This document shows, piece after piece, positions 15,041-23,200 of a stretch of 26,550 nt of DNA. The notes below the pieces were generated by a model. That model worked only from the letters and a program-made list of their open reading frames with translations, was not told where the DNA came from and made no database searches. The position numbers and the translations under genes are program-made. The first letter of the stretch is position 1. Each line of letters starts with the position of its first letter. This DNA comes from JAAXTT01 sp964530215 (GTDB taxonomy: Bacteria; Bacillota; Desulfotomaculia; Desulfotomaculales; Desulfocucumaceae), in the NCBI GenBank assembly GCA_964530215.1, contig CAZHAJ010000010.1:1-26550 (forward strand). Reading direction: 5' to 3'.

Positions 15041-15616
15041 TCACTTTTGTGTTTTCTTTTTTAGTTTTCTTCCGGTTAACACCGAGAATGCATATATTAT
15101 TTTACCCAAAAAAAACACCACTTCTTCAGAATATGTTAAAGCAATCCATTTGCTGATAGCTTTACCCCCAACCGTAGCGGCGGCAATCAGTCCCGTTAAA
15201 AGCATATTGACGGTATAGGAATTTAAATTGTTCCAAATAACAACAATCTGTAATGCTAAGGCAATTCCTAAAGCTCCACTAACTGTTCCGGCAATATCAC
15301 CTACAACATCAGCACATATATTAGCAACCCGATCAGCATTCCTGATTAAATATACACCTTCGGTGGAACCAGAAATTTTCTTTGCTGCTTTAGCGTGTAA
15401 CGGTGCTTCAGAAGCTGCAGCTACTGATACTCCGAGAATATCAGCCACTATACCCACCAGAATAATTATGATTATAAAAATGATGGATATTGCCAGACTC
15501 TGCATTTTCTGAGCTATTATATTAGAAAATGAAAAAAAAGATGTGGCCAATACAAATGAGCCGAAGCTTACCAAAAATAAATAGATATAAGAGAAATTAG
15601 GCTTGTTTTTAGCCAT
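15041..15616 (-). CDS. Membrane protein resembling the DUF21/CNNM core, no CBS domains
   Basis: A 191-residue membrane protein with about four helices (about 9-29, 40-62, 110-130, 140-160) and a basic C-terminus. The segment after the second helix (GVSVAAASEAPLHAKAAKK) and the ADRVANICADVVGDIAGT stretch recall the DUF21/CNNM (CorB) transporter core, but the CBS and CorC domains of true members are absent. Genes like this are often annotated as CorB-like and tend to sit between ispA and dxs in related Clostridia. No transport substrate can be assigned. The ATG follows GAGGTG; the gene lies 25 bases after ispA. Confidence 0.7.
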   Translation of the reverse strand: MAKNKPNFSYIYLFLVSFGSFVLATSFFSFSNIIAQKMQSLAISIIFIIIIILVGIVADILGVSVAAASEAPLHAKAAKKISGSTEGVYLIRNADRVANICADVVGDIAGTVSGALGIALALQIVVIWNNLNSYTVNMLLTGLIAAATVGGKAISKWIALTYSEEVVFFLGKIIYAFSVLTGRKLKKKTQK

Positions 15617-15641
15617 TTTTCACCTCAAATAATATTTGACA

Positions 15642-16532
15642 TCAGCTGACCCTGGTCAGAATAAACTTAACTGTCTCCCTTAAAAAATCAGCTTTTTGTC
15701 CATAACCCTCGAGGCATTTCAATGCCATTTCGGACTCTTTTTCGGCCATCACTAAGGAATTTTCTATCCCATAAAGAGCAGGAAAAGTAGCTTTATTGTT
15801 TTTTTCATCACTGCCTATAGGTTTACCCATATTTTTTTCGCTTCCGGTAACATCCAAAATATCGTCGGTTATCTGAAAAGCCATCCCTAGGTGCCTGGAG
15901 TAGAGATCCAGTCTTTTTATGTCTTCACTGTCTCCACCTGATAATATTGCCCCCAACCTCACTGCTATATTAATAAGTGAGGCTGTCTTCTTTTGATGAA
16001 TATAATCAAGGGTTTCTTTATCCACCTTGTCGGCCGCAGAAAGGGTATCAACCACCTGACCCCCTATTACACCTAAAGTGCCTATGGAAACAGATAATTC
16101 ATTTATAGCTGTAAGTACAAGATCAGACGGCAAGCCGCCTTCTGACCAGCAGCGGGTAATAAGTTCAAATGCTGTGCTTTGCAGGGCATCTCCCACCAGT
16201 ATGGCAATATCTTCACCATATTTTTTATGACAGGTGGGAAGTCCCCTTCGCAAATCATCATTATCCATTGCCGGCAGATCATCATGAACTAATGTATAGG
16301 TATGGATTAACTCTAGGGCGCATGCTGCAGGCATAATTTTTTTTGTTTCACCGCCAATCAATTCTGCGGCAGCTAAAGTAAGTACCGGTCTTACTCTCTT
16401 TCCGCCTGCAAAAACACTGTATCTCATAGCTTGATGAATAATGCCGGGAAAAGTATCCTCTGGGGGCATAAACTGATCCAGCGCTTTATTAATTAGGCTT
16501 GCCTTTTTTTCAAATTCTGATAAAAAATGCAT
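15642..16532 (-). CDS. ispA: Farnesyl/geranyl diphosphate synthase
   Basis: A 296-residue trans-prenyl diphosphate synthase. The first Asp-rich motif is LVHDDLPAMDNDDLRRG (about residues 81-97) and the second is FQITDDILDVTG (about 221-232). GGKRVRP (about 43-49) binds isopentenyl diphosphate. The insertion of two residues in the first motif (DDLPAMD) is the bacterial type II pattern of farnesyl diphosphate synthase. It starts at ATG after GAGGTG, 14 bases after xseB. Its products feed undecaprenol, quinones and, possibly, the UbiA prenyltransferase elsewhere in the window. Confidence 0.94.
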   Translation of the reverse strand: MHFLSEFEKKASLINKALDQFMPPEDTFPGIIHQAMRYSVFAGGKRVRPVLTLAAAELIGGETKKIMPAACALELIHTYTLVHDDLPAMDNDDLRRGLPTCHKKYGEDIAILVGDALQSTAFELITRCWSEGGLPSDLVLTAINELSVSIGTLGVIGGQVVDTLSAADKVDKETLDYIHQKKTASLINIAVRLGAILSGGDSEDIKRLDLYSRHLGMAFQITDDILDVTGSEKNMGKPIGSDEKNNKATFPALYGIENSLVMAEKESEMALKCLEGYGQKADFLRETVKFILTRVS

Positions 16533-16546
16533 GTTAGCACCTCGTT

Positions 16547-16774
16547 TTATTCCTCATCATTATCCTGAAAATCAGTTAGTCTCCCGTCATTAGTGAGAAG
16601 TTTGATTTTTTTCTCTGCCTCCTCTAAAGTTGACTGACAAAATTTGCTCAATTCTACACCCTCAGCAAAAAGATGAAGAGAATCTTCCAGTGTTTGATGA
16701 CTGTTTTCAAGATCCCTGACGATATCTTCCAACCTATTAATGGCATCTTCAAACTTAAGCTTCTTTTTAGCCAT
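16547..16774 (-). CDS. xseB: Exodeoxyribonuclease VII small subunit
   Basis: A 75-residue protein of normal length for XseB. It carries the family pattern KFEDAINRLEDIVRDLENSHQTLEDSL followed by FAEGVEL, the helical region by which several small subunits coat the XseA arm. ATG is preceded by GGAGGA. It is separated from xseA, its usual neighbour, by the mnmL radical SAM gene, with gaps of 15 and 77 bases. Confidence 0.93.
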   Translation of the reverse strand: MAKKKLKFEDAINRLEDIVRDLENSHQTLEDSLHLFAEGVELSKFCQSTLEEAEKKIKLLTNDGRLTDFQDNDEE

Positions 16775-16789
16775 AAAAAAATCCTCCTG

Positions 16790-17758
16790 TTATGACACTG
16801 TTAAACCTGCATTTAATAATGCCGAGCCGTTAAGATAGTTAAACTTTTTGCCTTGTCTGGTATCCCTTTCCTCCAACGAACCTTCAATAATTTGCTTGAT
16901 TTTCCACCAGCTGGTTTCCCAGTTTGAAAAAATTACACTTCCCTGAGGCCCCTTGCCCACCAATCTCTGGATAACTATCTCAGGATCCAAATATTCCAAG
17001 AAAAGAATAACATTATCGATATATCCCTCAAGGGGAATTATTTCAATTTCTCCTCTGCTGTACATTTCACCCAGCAGTGTGCCCTCAACCACGTAAAGAG
17101 AATGAAGTTTTACATATTTTACCCTAAGTGCGGATAGAATCTTGGCATTTTCCACAACATCGGTCTTGCTGTCCCAGGGAAGATTCAGTATCAAATGAGT
17201 ACATACTTCAATACCTCTACTTTTGATTCTTATAACGGCATCTATAAATTCAGCAAGACTGTGTCCTCGATTTATTTTAAGCAGGGTGTGATAGTTTACC
17301 GTTTGAAGACCCAGCTCTATATCAATGTTAAGGTTATTTTCTTTTTTTAAATGATTTAGAAAATCCAGGTACTGATCGTTTATACAATCGGGTCTTGTTG
17401 ATATGGAGATCCCAACCACATCCTGCAAACAAACACCGGACAGGTACTCTTTAAACAGAGAAAAAGGCATATAAGTATTAGTAAAAGCTTGAAAATAAAT
17501 GATAAATTTTTCTGCACCAAATCTTTTTTTAAAAAACTCTTTATTTTTATTTATTTGTTTAATAACTGATAAAGAGTTGGGTAAGCATTGAAATCCCGAA
17601 CCCGTCTCATCACAGAATATGCATCCGCCTTTGCCCAGGGAACCGTCTCTGTTGGGGCAGGTGCCGGGAAGATTAACAGGTATTTTATATACTCTGCAGC
17701 CATATTGATCCTGCAGGTATTTTGAATAAATATTATATCTGGGTATGTCTTTGGTCAA
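16790..17758 (-). CDS. mnmL: Radical SAM protein MnmL (YtqA, TIGR01212)
   Basis: A 322-residue radical SAM protein of the YtqA/TIGR01212 type. The N-terminus has YNIYSKYLQDQYGCRVYK and the family cluster motif CPNRDGSLGKGGCIFCDE (Cys at about 34, 47 and 50). Later parts include STRPDCI and LGLQTVN, typical barrel motifs of the group. YtqA was renamed MnmL after genetic work in B. subtilis and Streptococcus showing it is needed to make mnm5s2U in tRNA, upstream of MnmM. mnmM is in the same gene chain here. The TTG start has only a weak GGATGTGAT site, so the exact start is uncertain. It is inserted between xseA and xseB. Confidence 0.85.
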   Translation of the reverse strand: MTKDIPRYNIYSKYLQDQYGCRVYKIPVNLPGTCPNRDGSLGKGGCIFCDETGSGFQCLPNSLSVIKQINKNKEFFKKRFGAEKFIIYFQAFTNTYMPFSLFKEYLSGVCLQDVVGISISTRPDCINDQYLDFLNHLKKENNLNIDIELGLQTVNYHTLLKINRGHSLAEFIDAVIRIKSRGIEVCTHLILNLPWDSKTDVVENAKILSALRVKYVKLHSLYVVEGTLLGEMYSRGEIEIIPLEGYIDNVILFLEYLDPEIVIQRLVGKGPQGSVIFSNWETSWWKIKQIIEGSLEERDTRQGKKFNYLNGSALLNAGLTVS

Positions 17759-17835
17759 TAGATCACATCCAAGGTCAATCTTAAATAGATTATATCTAAT
17801 ATAATTTATTACGAAAAGAGGGAGACCAACCTACC

Positions 17836-19026
17836 TTACAGGACTTCACATTTAAGACTTCCTTTATACAGATTAACCTGAATTTTATCTCCCTTATTAA
17901 TGCTGTCGGCATCCTTCAATATTTCACCGGTTTTTTCCGATATGCAGATGGAATAGCCTCTGGATAATGTTGCCATGGGACTTAAAGTATTAATTTTGCC
18001 TGCTAATTCTGCAAACTTCCCCCGATGACTGCTTACAGATTCGGAAGTTGATTTTATTAAATTCCTATAGAGTTGATCCAATGAAAGAGCTCTCATGTCA
18101 CAGATATTTTCTATGGGTCGTCTCATGACGAAATTCTGTTGACAGTTAGTAAGCCTTAGGTGGTTCTTAATTACATTATCCGAAATGGCTTTTTGCATTC
18201 TCATTTCCAGCGTTTTTACGGCTCGTGCTACCTCAATTTTGACCGGTATTCCCAATTCTGCTGCAGCTGAAGGTGTAGGAGCTCGTAAATCAGCTACCAT
18301 ATCGGCAATGGTAAAATCGGTCTCATGACCCACCGCTGAGATAATGGGAATATCTGATGATGCAATACTTCGAGCAACCACTTCGGTGTTAAAGGACCAA
18401 AGCTCTTCCAGGGAACCTCCACCCCGGCCCACAATTATCACATCAGCCTGACTGTTTCTATTCAAATCCCTTATCCCATCGGCAATTTCTGCCGGAGATG
18501 CTTCGCCCTGAACGGTAACTGGCTTAATTACAATATTTATTCCGGGCCAGCGCCTGGAAATAATTTTCAAAATATCCCTTAGTGCAGCTCCTGTGGGTGA
18601 GGTTACAACACCAATGCATGTTGGCAGCCAAGGAATCTTTTTCTTTTTTGAAACATCAAACAGACCCTCTTGACTCAATTTTTCTTTAAGTTGTTCAAAA
18701 GCAATATATAATGCTCCTACACCGTCAGGTTCCATTTCTTCTACATACAGTTGATAACTACCATCTCTTTCATATATTGATATATATCCCCTTATCCTTA
18801 CTGCCATACCATTTTCCGGCTTAAATAACAGCTTATTGGCTCTGGATTTAAACATAACCGATCTTATGCAGCTTATATTATCCTTAAGGGTAAAGTATAA
18901 ATGTCCACTTACAGCCGGCCGGTAATTGGAGATTTCTCCCTTAACCCAGAGATTAATAAGGAATCGATCATTTTCCATCATTTCCTTGATATATTGTGTT
19001 AACTCTATTACGGTATATGTTTTCAC
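17836..19026 (-). CDS. xseA: Exodeoxyribonuclease VII large subunit
   Basis: A 396-residue protein with the N-terminal OB-fold (YTVIELTQYI, WVKGEISNYRP, GHLYFTLKD) and the catalytic domain (GVVTSPTGAALRDIL, IIVGRGGGSLEELWSFN, PIISAVGHETDFTIADMVADLRAPTPSAAAE), followed by a coiled-coil C-terminus. Exo VII degrades single-stranded DNA. I choose GTG at 19026 because an ideal GGAGGA site lies five bases before it. The ATG at 19038 and TTG at 19047 in the same frame lie too near or inside the terminator hairpin. A hairpin separates it from folD, so a leaky terminator or its own promoter is needed. Confidence 0.95.
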   Translation of the reverse strand: MKTYTVIELTQYIKEMMENDRFLINLWVKGEISNYRPAVSGHLYFTLKDNISCIRSVMFKSRANKLLFKPENGMAVRIRGYISIYERDGSYQLYVEEMEPDGVGALYIAFEQLKEKLSQEGLFDVSKKKKIPWLPTCIGVVTSPTGAALRDILKIISRRWPGINIVIKPVTVQGEASPAEIADGIRDLNRNSQADVIIVGRGGGSLEELWSFNTEVVARSIASSDIPIISAVGHETDFTIADMVADLRAPTPSAAAELGIPVKIEVARAVKTLEMRMQKAISDNVIKNHLRLTNCQQNFVMRRPIENICDMRALSLDQLYRNLIKSTSESVSSHRGKFAELAGKINTLSPMATLSRGYSICISEKTGEILKDADSINKGDKIQVNLYKGSLKCEVL

Positions 19027-19047
19027 TATATCCTCCATATAAAACAA

Positions 19048-19067
19048 CAGACCTCCGGTGAGGTCTG
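19048..19067 (-). terminator. Terminator or attenuator between folD and xseA
   Basis: Eight-base perfect arms, CAGACCTC (19048-19055) and GAGGTCTG (19060-19067), surround a 4-base loop. An A-rich stretch lies on one side and TTGTTTTAT on the other as read on the minus strand. It is 21 bases upstream of the chosen xseA start and could control read-through into the long downstream chain. Confidence 0.65.
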
Positions 19068-19090
19068 CTGATTTTTTTGTATTAACATTC

Positions 19091-19975
19091 CTATTGGGGC
19101 AAGGAAAGTTTGAAGGCAGCCAGTGTGTTTTTCATCAGCATAGTAATAGTCATAGGTCCTACTCCTCCGGGAACAGGGGTAATTAGACCGGCTTTGCTCT
19201 TTGCGCTTTCAAAATCCACATCACCGGCCAGCTTAGCTTTGCCTTCCGGTGTGGTTCCGATTCTGTTTACACCTACATCAATAACCGCAGCACCTTCCTT
19301 TATCATATCGGCGGTGATATAATTCGGTCTGCCTGCTGCAACTATAAGTATATCGGCCATTTTGGTATAGTAAGCAATATCCTTGGTGCCGGTGTGTACC
19401 ACTGTAACTGTTGAATTTGCCCCTTTGTTTTTTTGCATCATTATATTTGCTATGGGTTTGCCTACAATATTGCTTCGTCCAACCACCACCACGTGGGCAC
19501 CTTGAGTTTCTATTCCGCCTCGTATCAGTAGCTCTTGGATACCTGCCGGTGTGCATGGAAGAAATACTCCTTCACCAATTACCAGCCTGCCAACATTTAC
19601 CGGGTGGAAGGCATCAACATCTTTATCAGGATCTATGGCATAAAGTACCTTAGTTTCGTTGATATGCTTTGGCAACGGAAGTTGTACCAGTATACCGTTA
19701 ATACTATCATCTTGATTATATTTTTCTATCAGATTTAACAGCTGCTCTTCAGTAATGTCATCTGGCTGGGTGTCTTGGATTGAGTAAAAACCCAACTCTT
19801 TGGCTGTCTTTTGTTTCCCTGTAACATAGCTGACAGATGCAGGGTTTTCTCCCACCAATATGGTTACAAGACCAGGTACTTTTTGATACTTAGCTTTAAG
19901 GCTGACAACTTCAGTCTTTATTTCCTCTCTAATTTGTTTAGCCACCTCGGTACCAGAAATAACTTTTGCTGACAT
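19091..19975 (-). CDS. folD: Bifunctional methylene-THF dehydrogenase/cyclohydrolase
   Basis: A 294-residue enzyme that interconverts methylene-, methenyl- and formyl-tetrahydrofolate using NADP. Motifs in order are VTILVGENPASVSYVTGKQK (about 40-59, with the catalytic Tyr and Lys), GILVQLPLPKH, DKDVDAFHPVNVG, CTPAG, VVVGRSNIVGKP (dinucleotide site) and the C-terminal TPVPGGVGPMT. ATG follows GGAAGGAT. It lies 27 bases after nfnB. The NADPH link to Nfn is consistent with the shared context but is inferred. Confidence 0.97.
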   Translation of the reverse strand: MSAKVISGTEVAKQIREEIKTEVVSLKAKYQKVPGLVTILVGENPASVSYVTGKQKTAKELGFYSIQDTQPDDITEEQLLNLIEKYNQDDSINGILVQLPLPKHINETKVLYAIDPDKDVDAFHPVNVGRLVIGEGVFLPCTPAGIQELLIRGGIETQGAHVVVVGRSNIVGKPIANIMMQKNKGANSTVTVVHTGTKDIAYYTKMADILIVAAGRPNYITADMIKEGAAVIDVGVNRIGTTPEGKAKLAGDVDFESAKSKAGLITPVPGGVGPMTITMLMKNTLAAFKLSLPQ

Positions 19976-20002
19976 TAAGATCCTTCCTTTCGTTACTGAT
20001 TA

Positions 20003-21418
20003 TCAGTTTTTATTGGTTAGATATTCATGAATTGATTTTGCCCCTAGTTTTCCTGCTCCCATGGCCATAATAACTGTAGCAGCACCGGTTACCACATCTC
20101 CTCCGGCAAAAACACCTTCCTTTGAAGTAGCACCGGTTTCGGGGTCTACAATAATATTTCCCCTGTCATTAATCTTCAAATCTTTGGTGGTTTTGGGTAC
20201 CAGTAAATTAGGCCCCTGACCTATGGCAACCACCACAGTGTCTGCATCCATAATATACTGGGAATCCGTTACTGGAACAGGTCTGCATCTGCCTGTACAA
20301 TCAGGTTCTCCCAGTTCATATCGTATGCATTCCATGCCGGACACCTCTCCGTTATCATTGCCGATTATTCTGACAGGACTGGTTAGATATGCAAATTTAA
20401 CCCCTTCTTCATGGGCATGCTCAACTTCTTCCATTCGAGCGGGAAGTTCCTTTTCAGATCTTCTATAAACTATCCAGGACTCTTCTGCTCCTAAGCGCAA
20501 CGCTGTTCTGGCTGCATCCATGGCAACATTACCACCGCCCAGTACCGCTACTTTTTTCCCTATTTTGATGGGTGTGTCCCATTTTGGGAAAAGGTAAGCC
20601 TTCATTAAATTAGTTCTGGTTAAAAATTCATTGGCTGAGTATACCCCACACAAATTTTCTCCGGGTATATTCATAAAATAAGGAAGACCAGCACCGGTAC
20701 CTATAAAAACAGCATCGTATCCTTCATCTGTTATCAATTGATCTATGGTGGATAGTCTGCCTATAACTGAGTTAACCTCTATATTTACACCCAGGCGTTT
20801 TACATTTTCGACTTCTGCCTGAACAACTTTTTTAGGCAGGCGAAATTCAGGTATTCCGTACATTAATACCCCTCCTGCCACATGCAGCGCCTCAAAAACA
20901 GTGACCTTATGACCTAGTTTTGCAAGGTCTGCAGCACAGGTAAGTCCGGCAGGGCCGGAACCCACTACAGCTACTTTATATCCTGTGGACGGGGCTGTTG
21001 TGGGTGATACTATTACTTGGGAAGCTTCATTATCTGCACAGAATCTTTCCAGTCTTCCAATGGCCACCGGTTGAAATTTTTTACCCAGGGTACAGTTCTT
21101 TTCGCACTGATTTTCCTGGGGGCAGACACGTCCGCATATCCCGGGAAGGGTATTTTTTTCTTTTATTTTGGCAATGGCAGCATTAAAATCTCCTTGGGAA
21201 GCCAATTTTAGAAATGCAGGAATGTCAATCTCCACGGGGCAGTCCTTGCTGCAAGGTGCATTTTTGCACTGAAGACAACGTGAAGCTTCTGCCATAGCAG
21301 TAGTTCTGTCATAGCCTAGGGCTACTTCATCAAAGTTGCTTGAACGAATTTCAGGATCCTGAAGAGGCATACAATGTTTTTGGGGAATAATTTTTGGTTT
21401 GACATTTTTGTCTGTCAT
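20003..21418 (-). CDS. nfnB: NfnB: NADH-dependent ferredoxin:NADP oxidoreductase, large subunit
   Basis: A 471-residue flavoprotein. N-terminal Cys groups CLQCKNAPCSKDCP and CGRVCPQENQCEKNC hold two iron-sulfur clusters. VAVVGSGPAGLTCAADLA binds FAD and VAVLGGGNVAMDAARTALRLG binds NADP(H). On its own it resembles the small subunit of glutamate synthase (GltD/GltA), but the nfnA gene just upstream shows it is the NfnB half of the electron-bifurcating transhydrogenase, which couples NADPH, NAD and ferredoxin. The ATG at 21418 follows GGGGAG and overlaps the nfnA stop as TAATG. An upstream in-frame start at 21445 is inside nfnA and rejected. Confidence 0.93.
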   Translation of the reverse strand: MTDKNVKPKIIPQKHCMPLQDPEIRSSNFDEVALGYDRTTAMAEASRCLQCKNAPCSKDCPVEIDIPAFLKLASQGDFNAAIAKIKEKNTLPGICGRVCPQENQCEKNCTLGKKFQPVAIGRLERFCADNEASQVIVSPTTAPSTGYKVAVVGSGPAGLTCAADLAKLGHKVTVFEALHVAGGVLMYGIPEFRLPKKVVQAEVENVKRLGVNIEVNSVIGRLSTIDQLITDEGYDAVFIGTGAGLPYFMNIPGENLCGVYSANEFLTRTNLMKAYLFPKWDTPIKIGKKVAVLGGGNVAMDAARTALRLGAEESWIVYRRSEKELPARMEEVEHAHEEGVKFAYLTSPVRIIGNDNGEVSGMECIRYELGEPDCTGRCRPVPVTDSQYIMDADTVVVAIGQGPNLLVPKTTKDLKINDRGNIIVDPETGATSKEGVFAGGDVVTGAATVIMAMGAGKLGAKSIHEYLTNKN

Positions 21419-22287
21419 TACTTTTCTCCCCCTTTGCAGCCGCATCCACTTTTCCTTTGGCTGGAGTTAAAGTGCTCCCTTGCAGCTTTCTCTTCATGTT
21501 GGAAGTAAATACTGCGACGAGATAATTCCAGCCAGTCCACTTGATGGCCGTCAAACTCAGGACCGTCTACACATACAAACTTTGTTTCTCCCCCCACTGA
21601 AACCCGACAACAACCACACATCCCGGTACCGTCCACCATCAAAGCATTTAAACTTACTATGGTTTTGATACCATATTCCTTGGTCAAGTTGCAACATGCC
21701 CTCATCATGGGCTGTGGGCCAATGGCCAATACCATTGAGATGTTTTCTTTTCCTTTTTCCTCAATAATATCTTTGATTACATCGGTAACAAAACCTTTGC
21801 GTACATAGGAGCCGTCATCGGTGGTAATATATAGACTGTTACAGGCCTCCCGCATTTTATCTTCCCAGAATAACAACTCTTTGCTTCTGGCACCAATAAC
21901 TCCTATAACATTGTTGCCTGCCTTCTTTAATTCTCTGGCGATGGGATATACCGGAGCTACACCTACTCCGCCTCCCACTACGATAACCGTGCCAAAATCT
22001 TTGATCTGGGAGGGTTCTCCCAGAGGACCAGCAATATCTTTAATAAATTCTCCCTCTTCTAATAAACCCAGTTGCTGAGTAGACTTACCCACCTCCTGGA
22101 AGACTATGGAGACCGTCCCCCGCTCACGATGGAAATCTGCTATAGTAAGGGGTATCCGCTCTCCTTCATCATCAACGCGCAATATGATAAACTGTCCGGC
22201 ATGACAGCTTTTTGCAATTTTGGGGGCATCCACCACCAGCAGCTTAATGATTGGCGAGAATGTCTGTTTTTCTATGATTTTATACAT
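21418..22287 (-). CDS. nfnA: NfnA: NADH-dependent ferredoxin:NADP oxidoreductase, small subunit
   Basis: A 289-residue FAD/NAD-binding protein of the ferredoxin-NADP reductase fold. It has ERIPLTIADF (flavin site, about 44-53), VVGGGVGVAPVYPIARELK (nucleotide site, about 105-123) and a Cys-rich C-terminal part MCGCCRVSVGG...KFVCVDGPEFDGHQVDW that binds a 2Fe-2S cluster. It resembles the dihydroorotate dehydrogenase electron transfer subunit, but the paired nfnB makes NfnA the better call. The ATG at 22287 follows AGAGGTGG; the longer upstream frame has no ribosome site. A 166-base gap with a weak terminator separates it from nusB. Confidence 0.92.
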   Translation of the reverse strand: MYKIIEKQTFSPIIKLLVVDAPKIAKSCHAGQFIILRVDDEGERIPLTIADFHRERGTVSIVFQEVGKSTQQLGLLEEGEFIKDIAGPLGEPSQIKDFGTVIVVGGGVGVAPVYPIARELKKAGNNVIGVIGARSKELLFWEDKMREACNSLYITTDDGSYVRKGFVTDVIKDIIEEKGKENISMVLAIGPQPMMRACCNLTKEYGIKTIVSLNALMVDGTGMCGCCRVSVGGETKFVCVDGPEFDGHQVDWLELSRRSIYFQHEEKAAREHFNSSQRKSGCGCKGGEK

Positions 22288-22444
22288 CTTCCACCTCTTT
22301 CCTGCGGGCCTGAAACGAAGATAAACTATAACTTTAATATATTCTAGAAAGAACACCCAACTCCTGCCCGTAGATGTCAACTTGTGTAAGATTTAAGCGT
22401 ATAAAGAAAATACTTTGTCCTTTATCAGGGAACCTAAATAGTAA

Positions 22445-22464
22445 GGAGAACCCTTAGGCTCTCC
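22445..22464 (-). terminator. Weak terminator at the end of nusB
   Basis: GGAGAACC (22445-22452) and GGCTCTCC (22457-22464) pair with one wobble around a 4-base loop that contains the nusB stop. The minus strand continues TTACTATTTA, a poor T tract. I see no convincing promoter between here and nfnA, so partial read-through is likely. Confidence 0.35.
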
Positions 22465-22918
22465 CGTCTTCTGCTATAGTATTACCTACTCCTTTAGGTT
22501 CAGTTAAAATGTCTGTCTCTCCATGTTGAACATCTACTTTGGATAGAATTCCATTGACAAATCTGCCAGAGTCTTTACCCCCAAATATTTTTGCCAGTTC
22601 CACAGCTTCATTGACACTAACACTATAGGGTATGTCCTTCATATATAATATTTCATATATGGCCAATCTCATTATATTATGGTCTACTCTGGCTAAACGA
22701 TTTATATCCCAGTCTTTACTGAGGGAAGCTATGATACCATCAATCTTTTCTTGATTTTCTTTGGCACCATAAACCAGTTCTTTCATAAAATTAAAATCAT
22801 CTGGGGATAGTAAGTTCATTTCTGCCATATAATCCAGCACTTGTTCAAATTCTGAATCACTGGAGTCAAGTTGATACAAAGACTGTAAAGCTGTCTGCCT
22901 GGCCTTTCTTCTGCTCAT
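22454..22918 (-). CDS. nusB: Transcription antitermination factor NusB
   Basis: A 154-residue all-helical protein, a little longer than usual because of a polar C-terminal tail of about 20 residues. Typical motifs are RRKARQTALQSLYQLD (N-terminal), INRLARVDHNIMRLAIYEILYM and DIPYSVSVNEAVELAKIFGGKDSGRFVNGIL. NusB binds boxA with NusE (S10) to prevent early termination of rRNA transcription. ATG is preceded by GGAGGAGC. It is 28 bases after the DUF2273 gene, in the usual amaP-asp23-nusB neighbourhood. Confidence 0.95.
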   Translation of the reverse strand: MSRRKARQTALQSLYQLDSSDSEFEQVLDYMAEMNLLSPDDFNFMKELVYGAKENQEKIDGIIASLSKDWDINRLARVDHNIMRLAIYEILYMKDIPYSVSVNEAVELAKIFGGKDSGRFVNGILSKVDVQHGETDILTEPKGVGNTIAEDGRA

Positions 22919-22946
22919 GATGCTCCTCCTGGTTTACGCATAACAG

Positions 22947-23162
22947 TTAATCCTCTGACCGTAAATTAAAAATCTCTTTCCAATCAGAGTGTTTATCGCT
23001 GCGCTTTCCAATATAATAACCGGCAGCAATACAAATTGATACAAAAAATGTTTTAATAAATCCATACTCTATGATAAACCAGCTGAAAAGCAGGCCTAAG
23101 GCGGTACCAAATACTTTACCTCTATTGTTTATAATCCATTCAATTATTTTCTCTAGCTCCAC
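22947..23162 (-). CDS. DUF2273 small membrane protein
   Basis: A 71-residue protein with two hydrophobic helices (about 17-32 and 35-50) and a charged C-terminus ending in a polar tail. The GKVFGTALGLLFSWFII and YYIGKRSD parts match DUF2273, which is nearly always found beside Asp23 and AmaP. It is probably part of the envelope-stress membrane anchor. The start is GTG behind GGGGTGTG; an overlapping ATG is in another frame and soon stops. Its function is unknown. Confidence 0.85.
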   Translation of the reverse strand: MELEKIIEWIINNRGKVFGTALGLLFSWFIIEYGFIKTFFVSICIAAGYYIGKRSDKHSDWKEIFNLRSED

Positions 23163-23200
23163 ATTTACACACCCCGTTAGGTATTGAGGTTATCTTTGTT

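Noticed and set aside
21419..22380. Longer NfnA starting at 22380 and longer NfnB starting at 21445
   Set aside because: The extra N-terminal residues do not match the families, and the internal ATG codons have clear ribosome sites.
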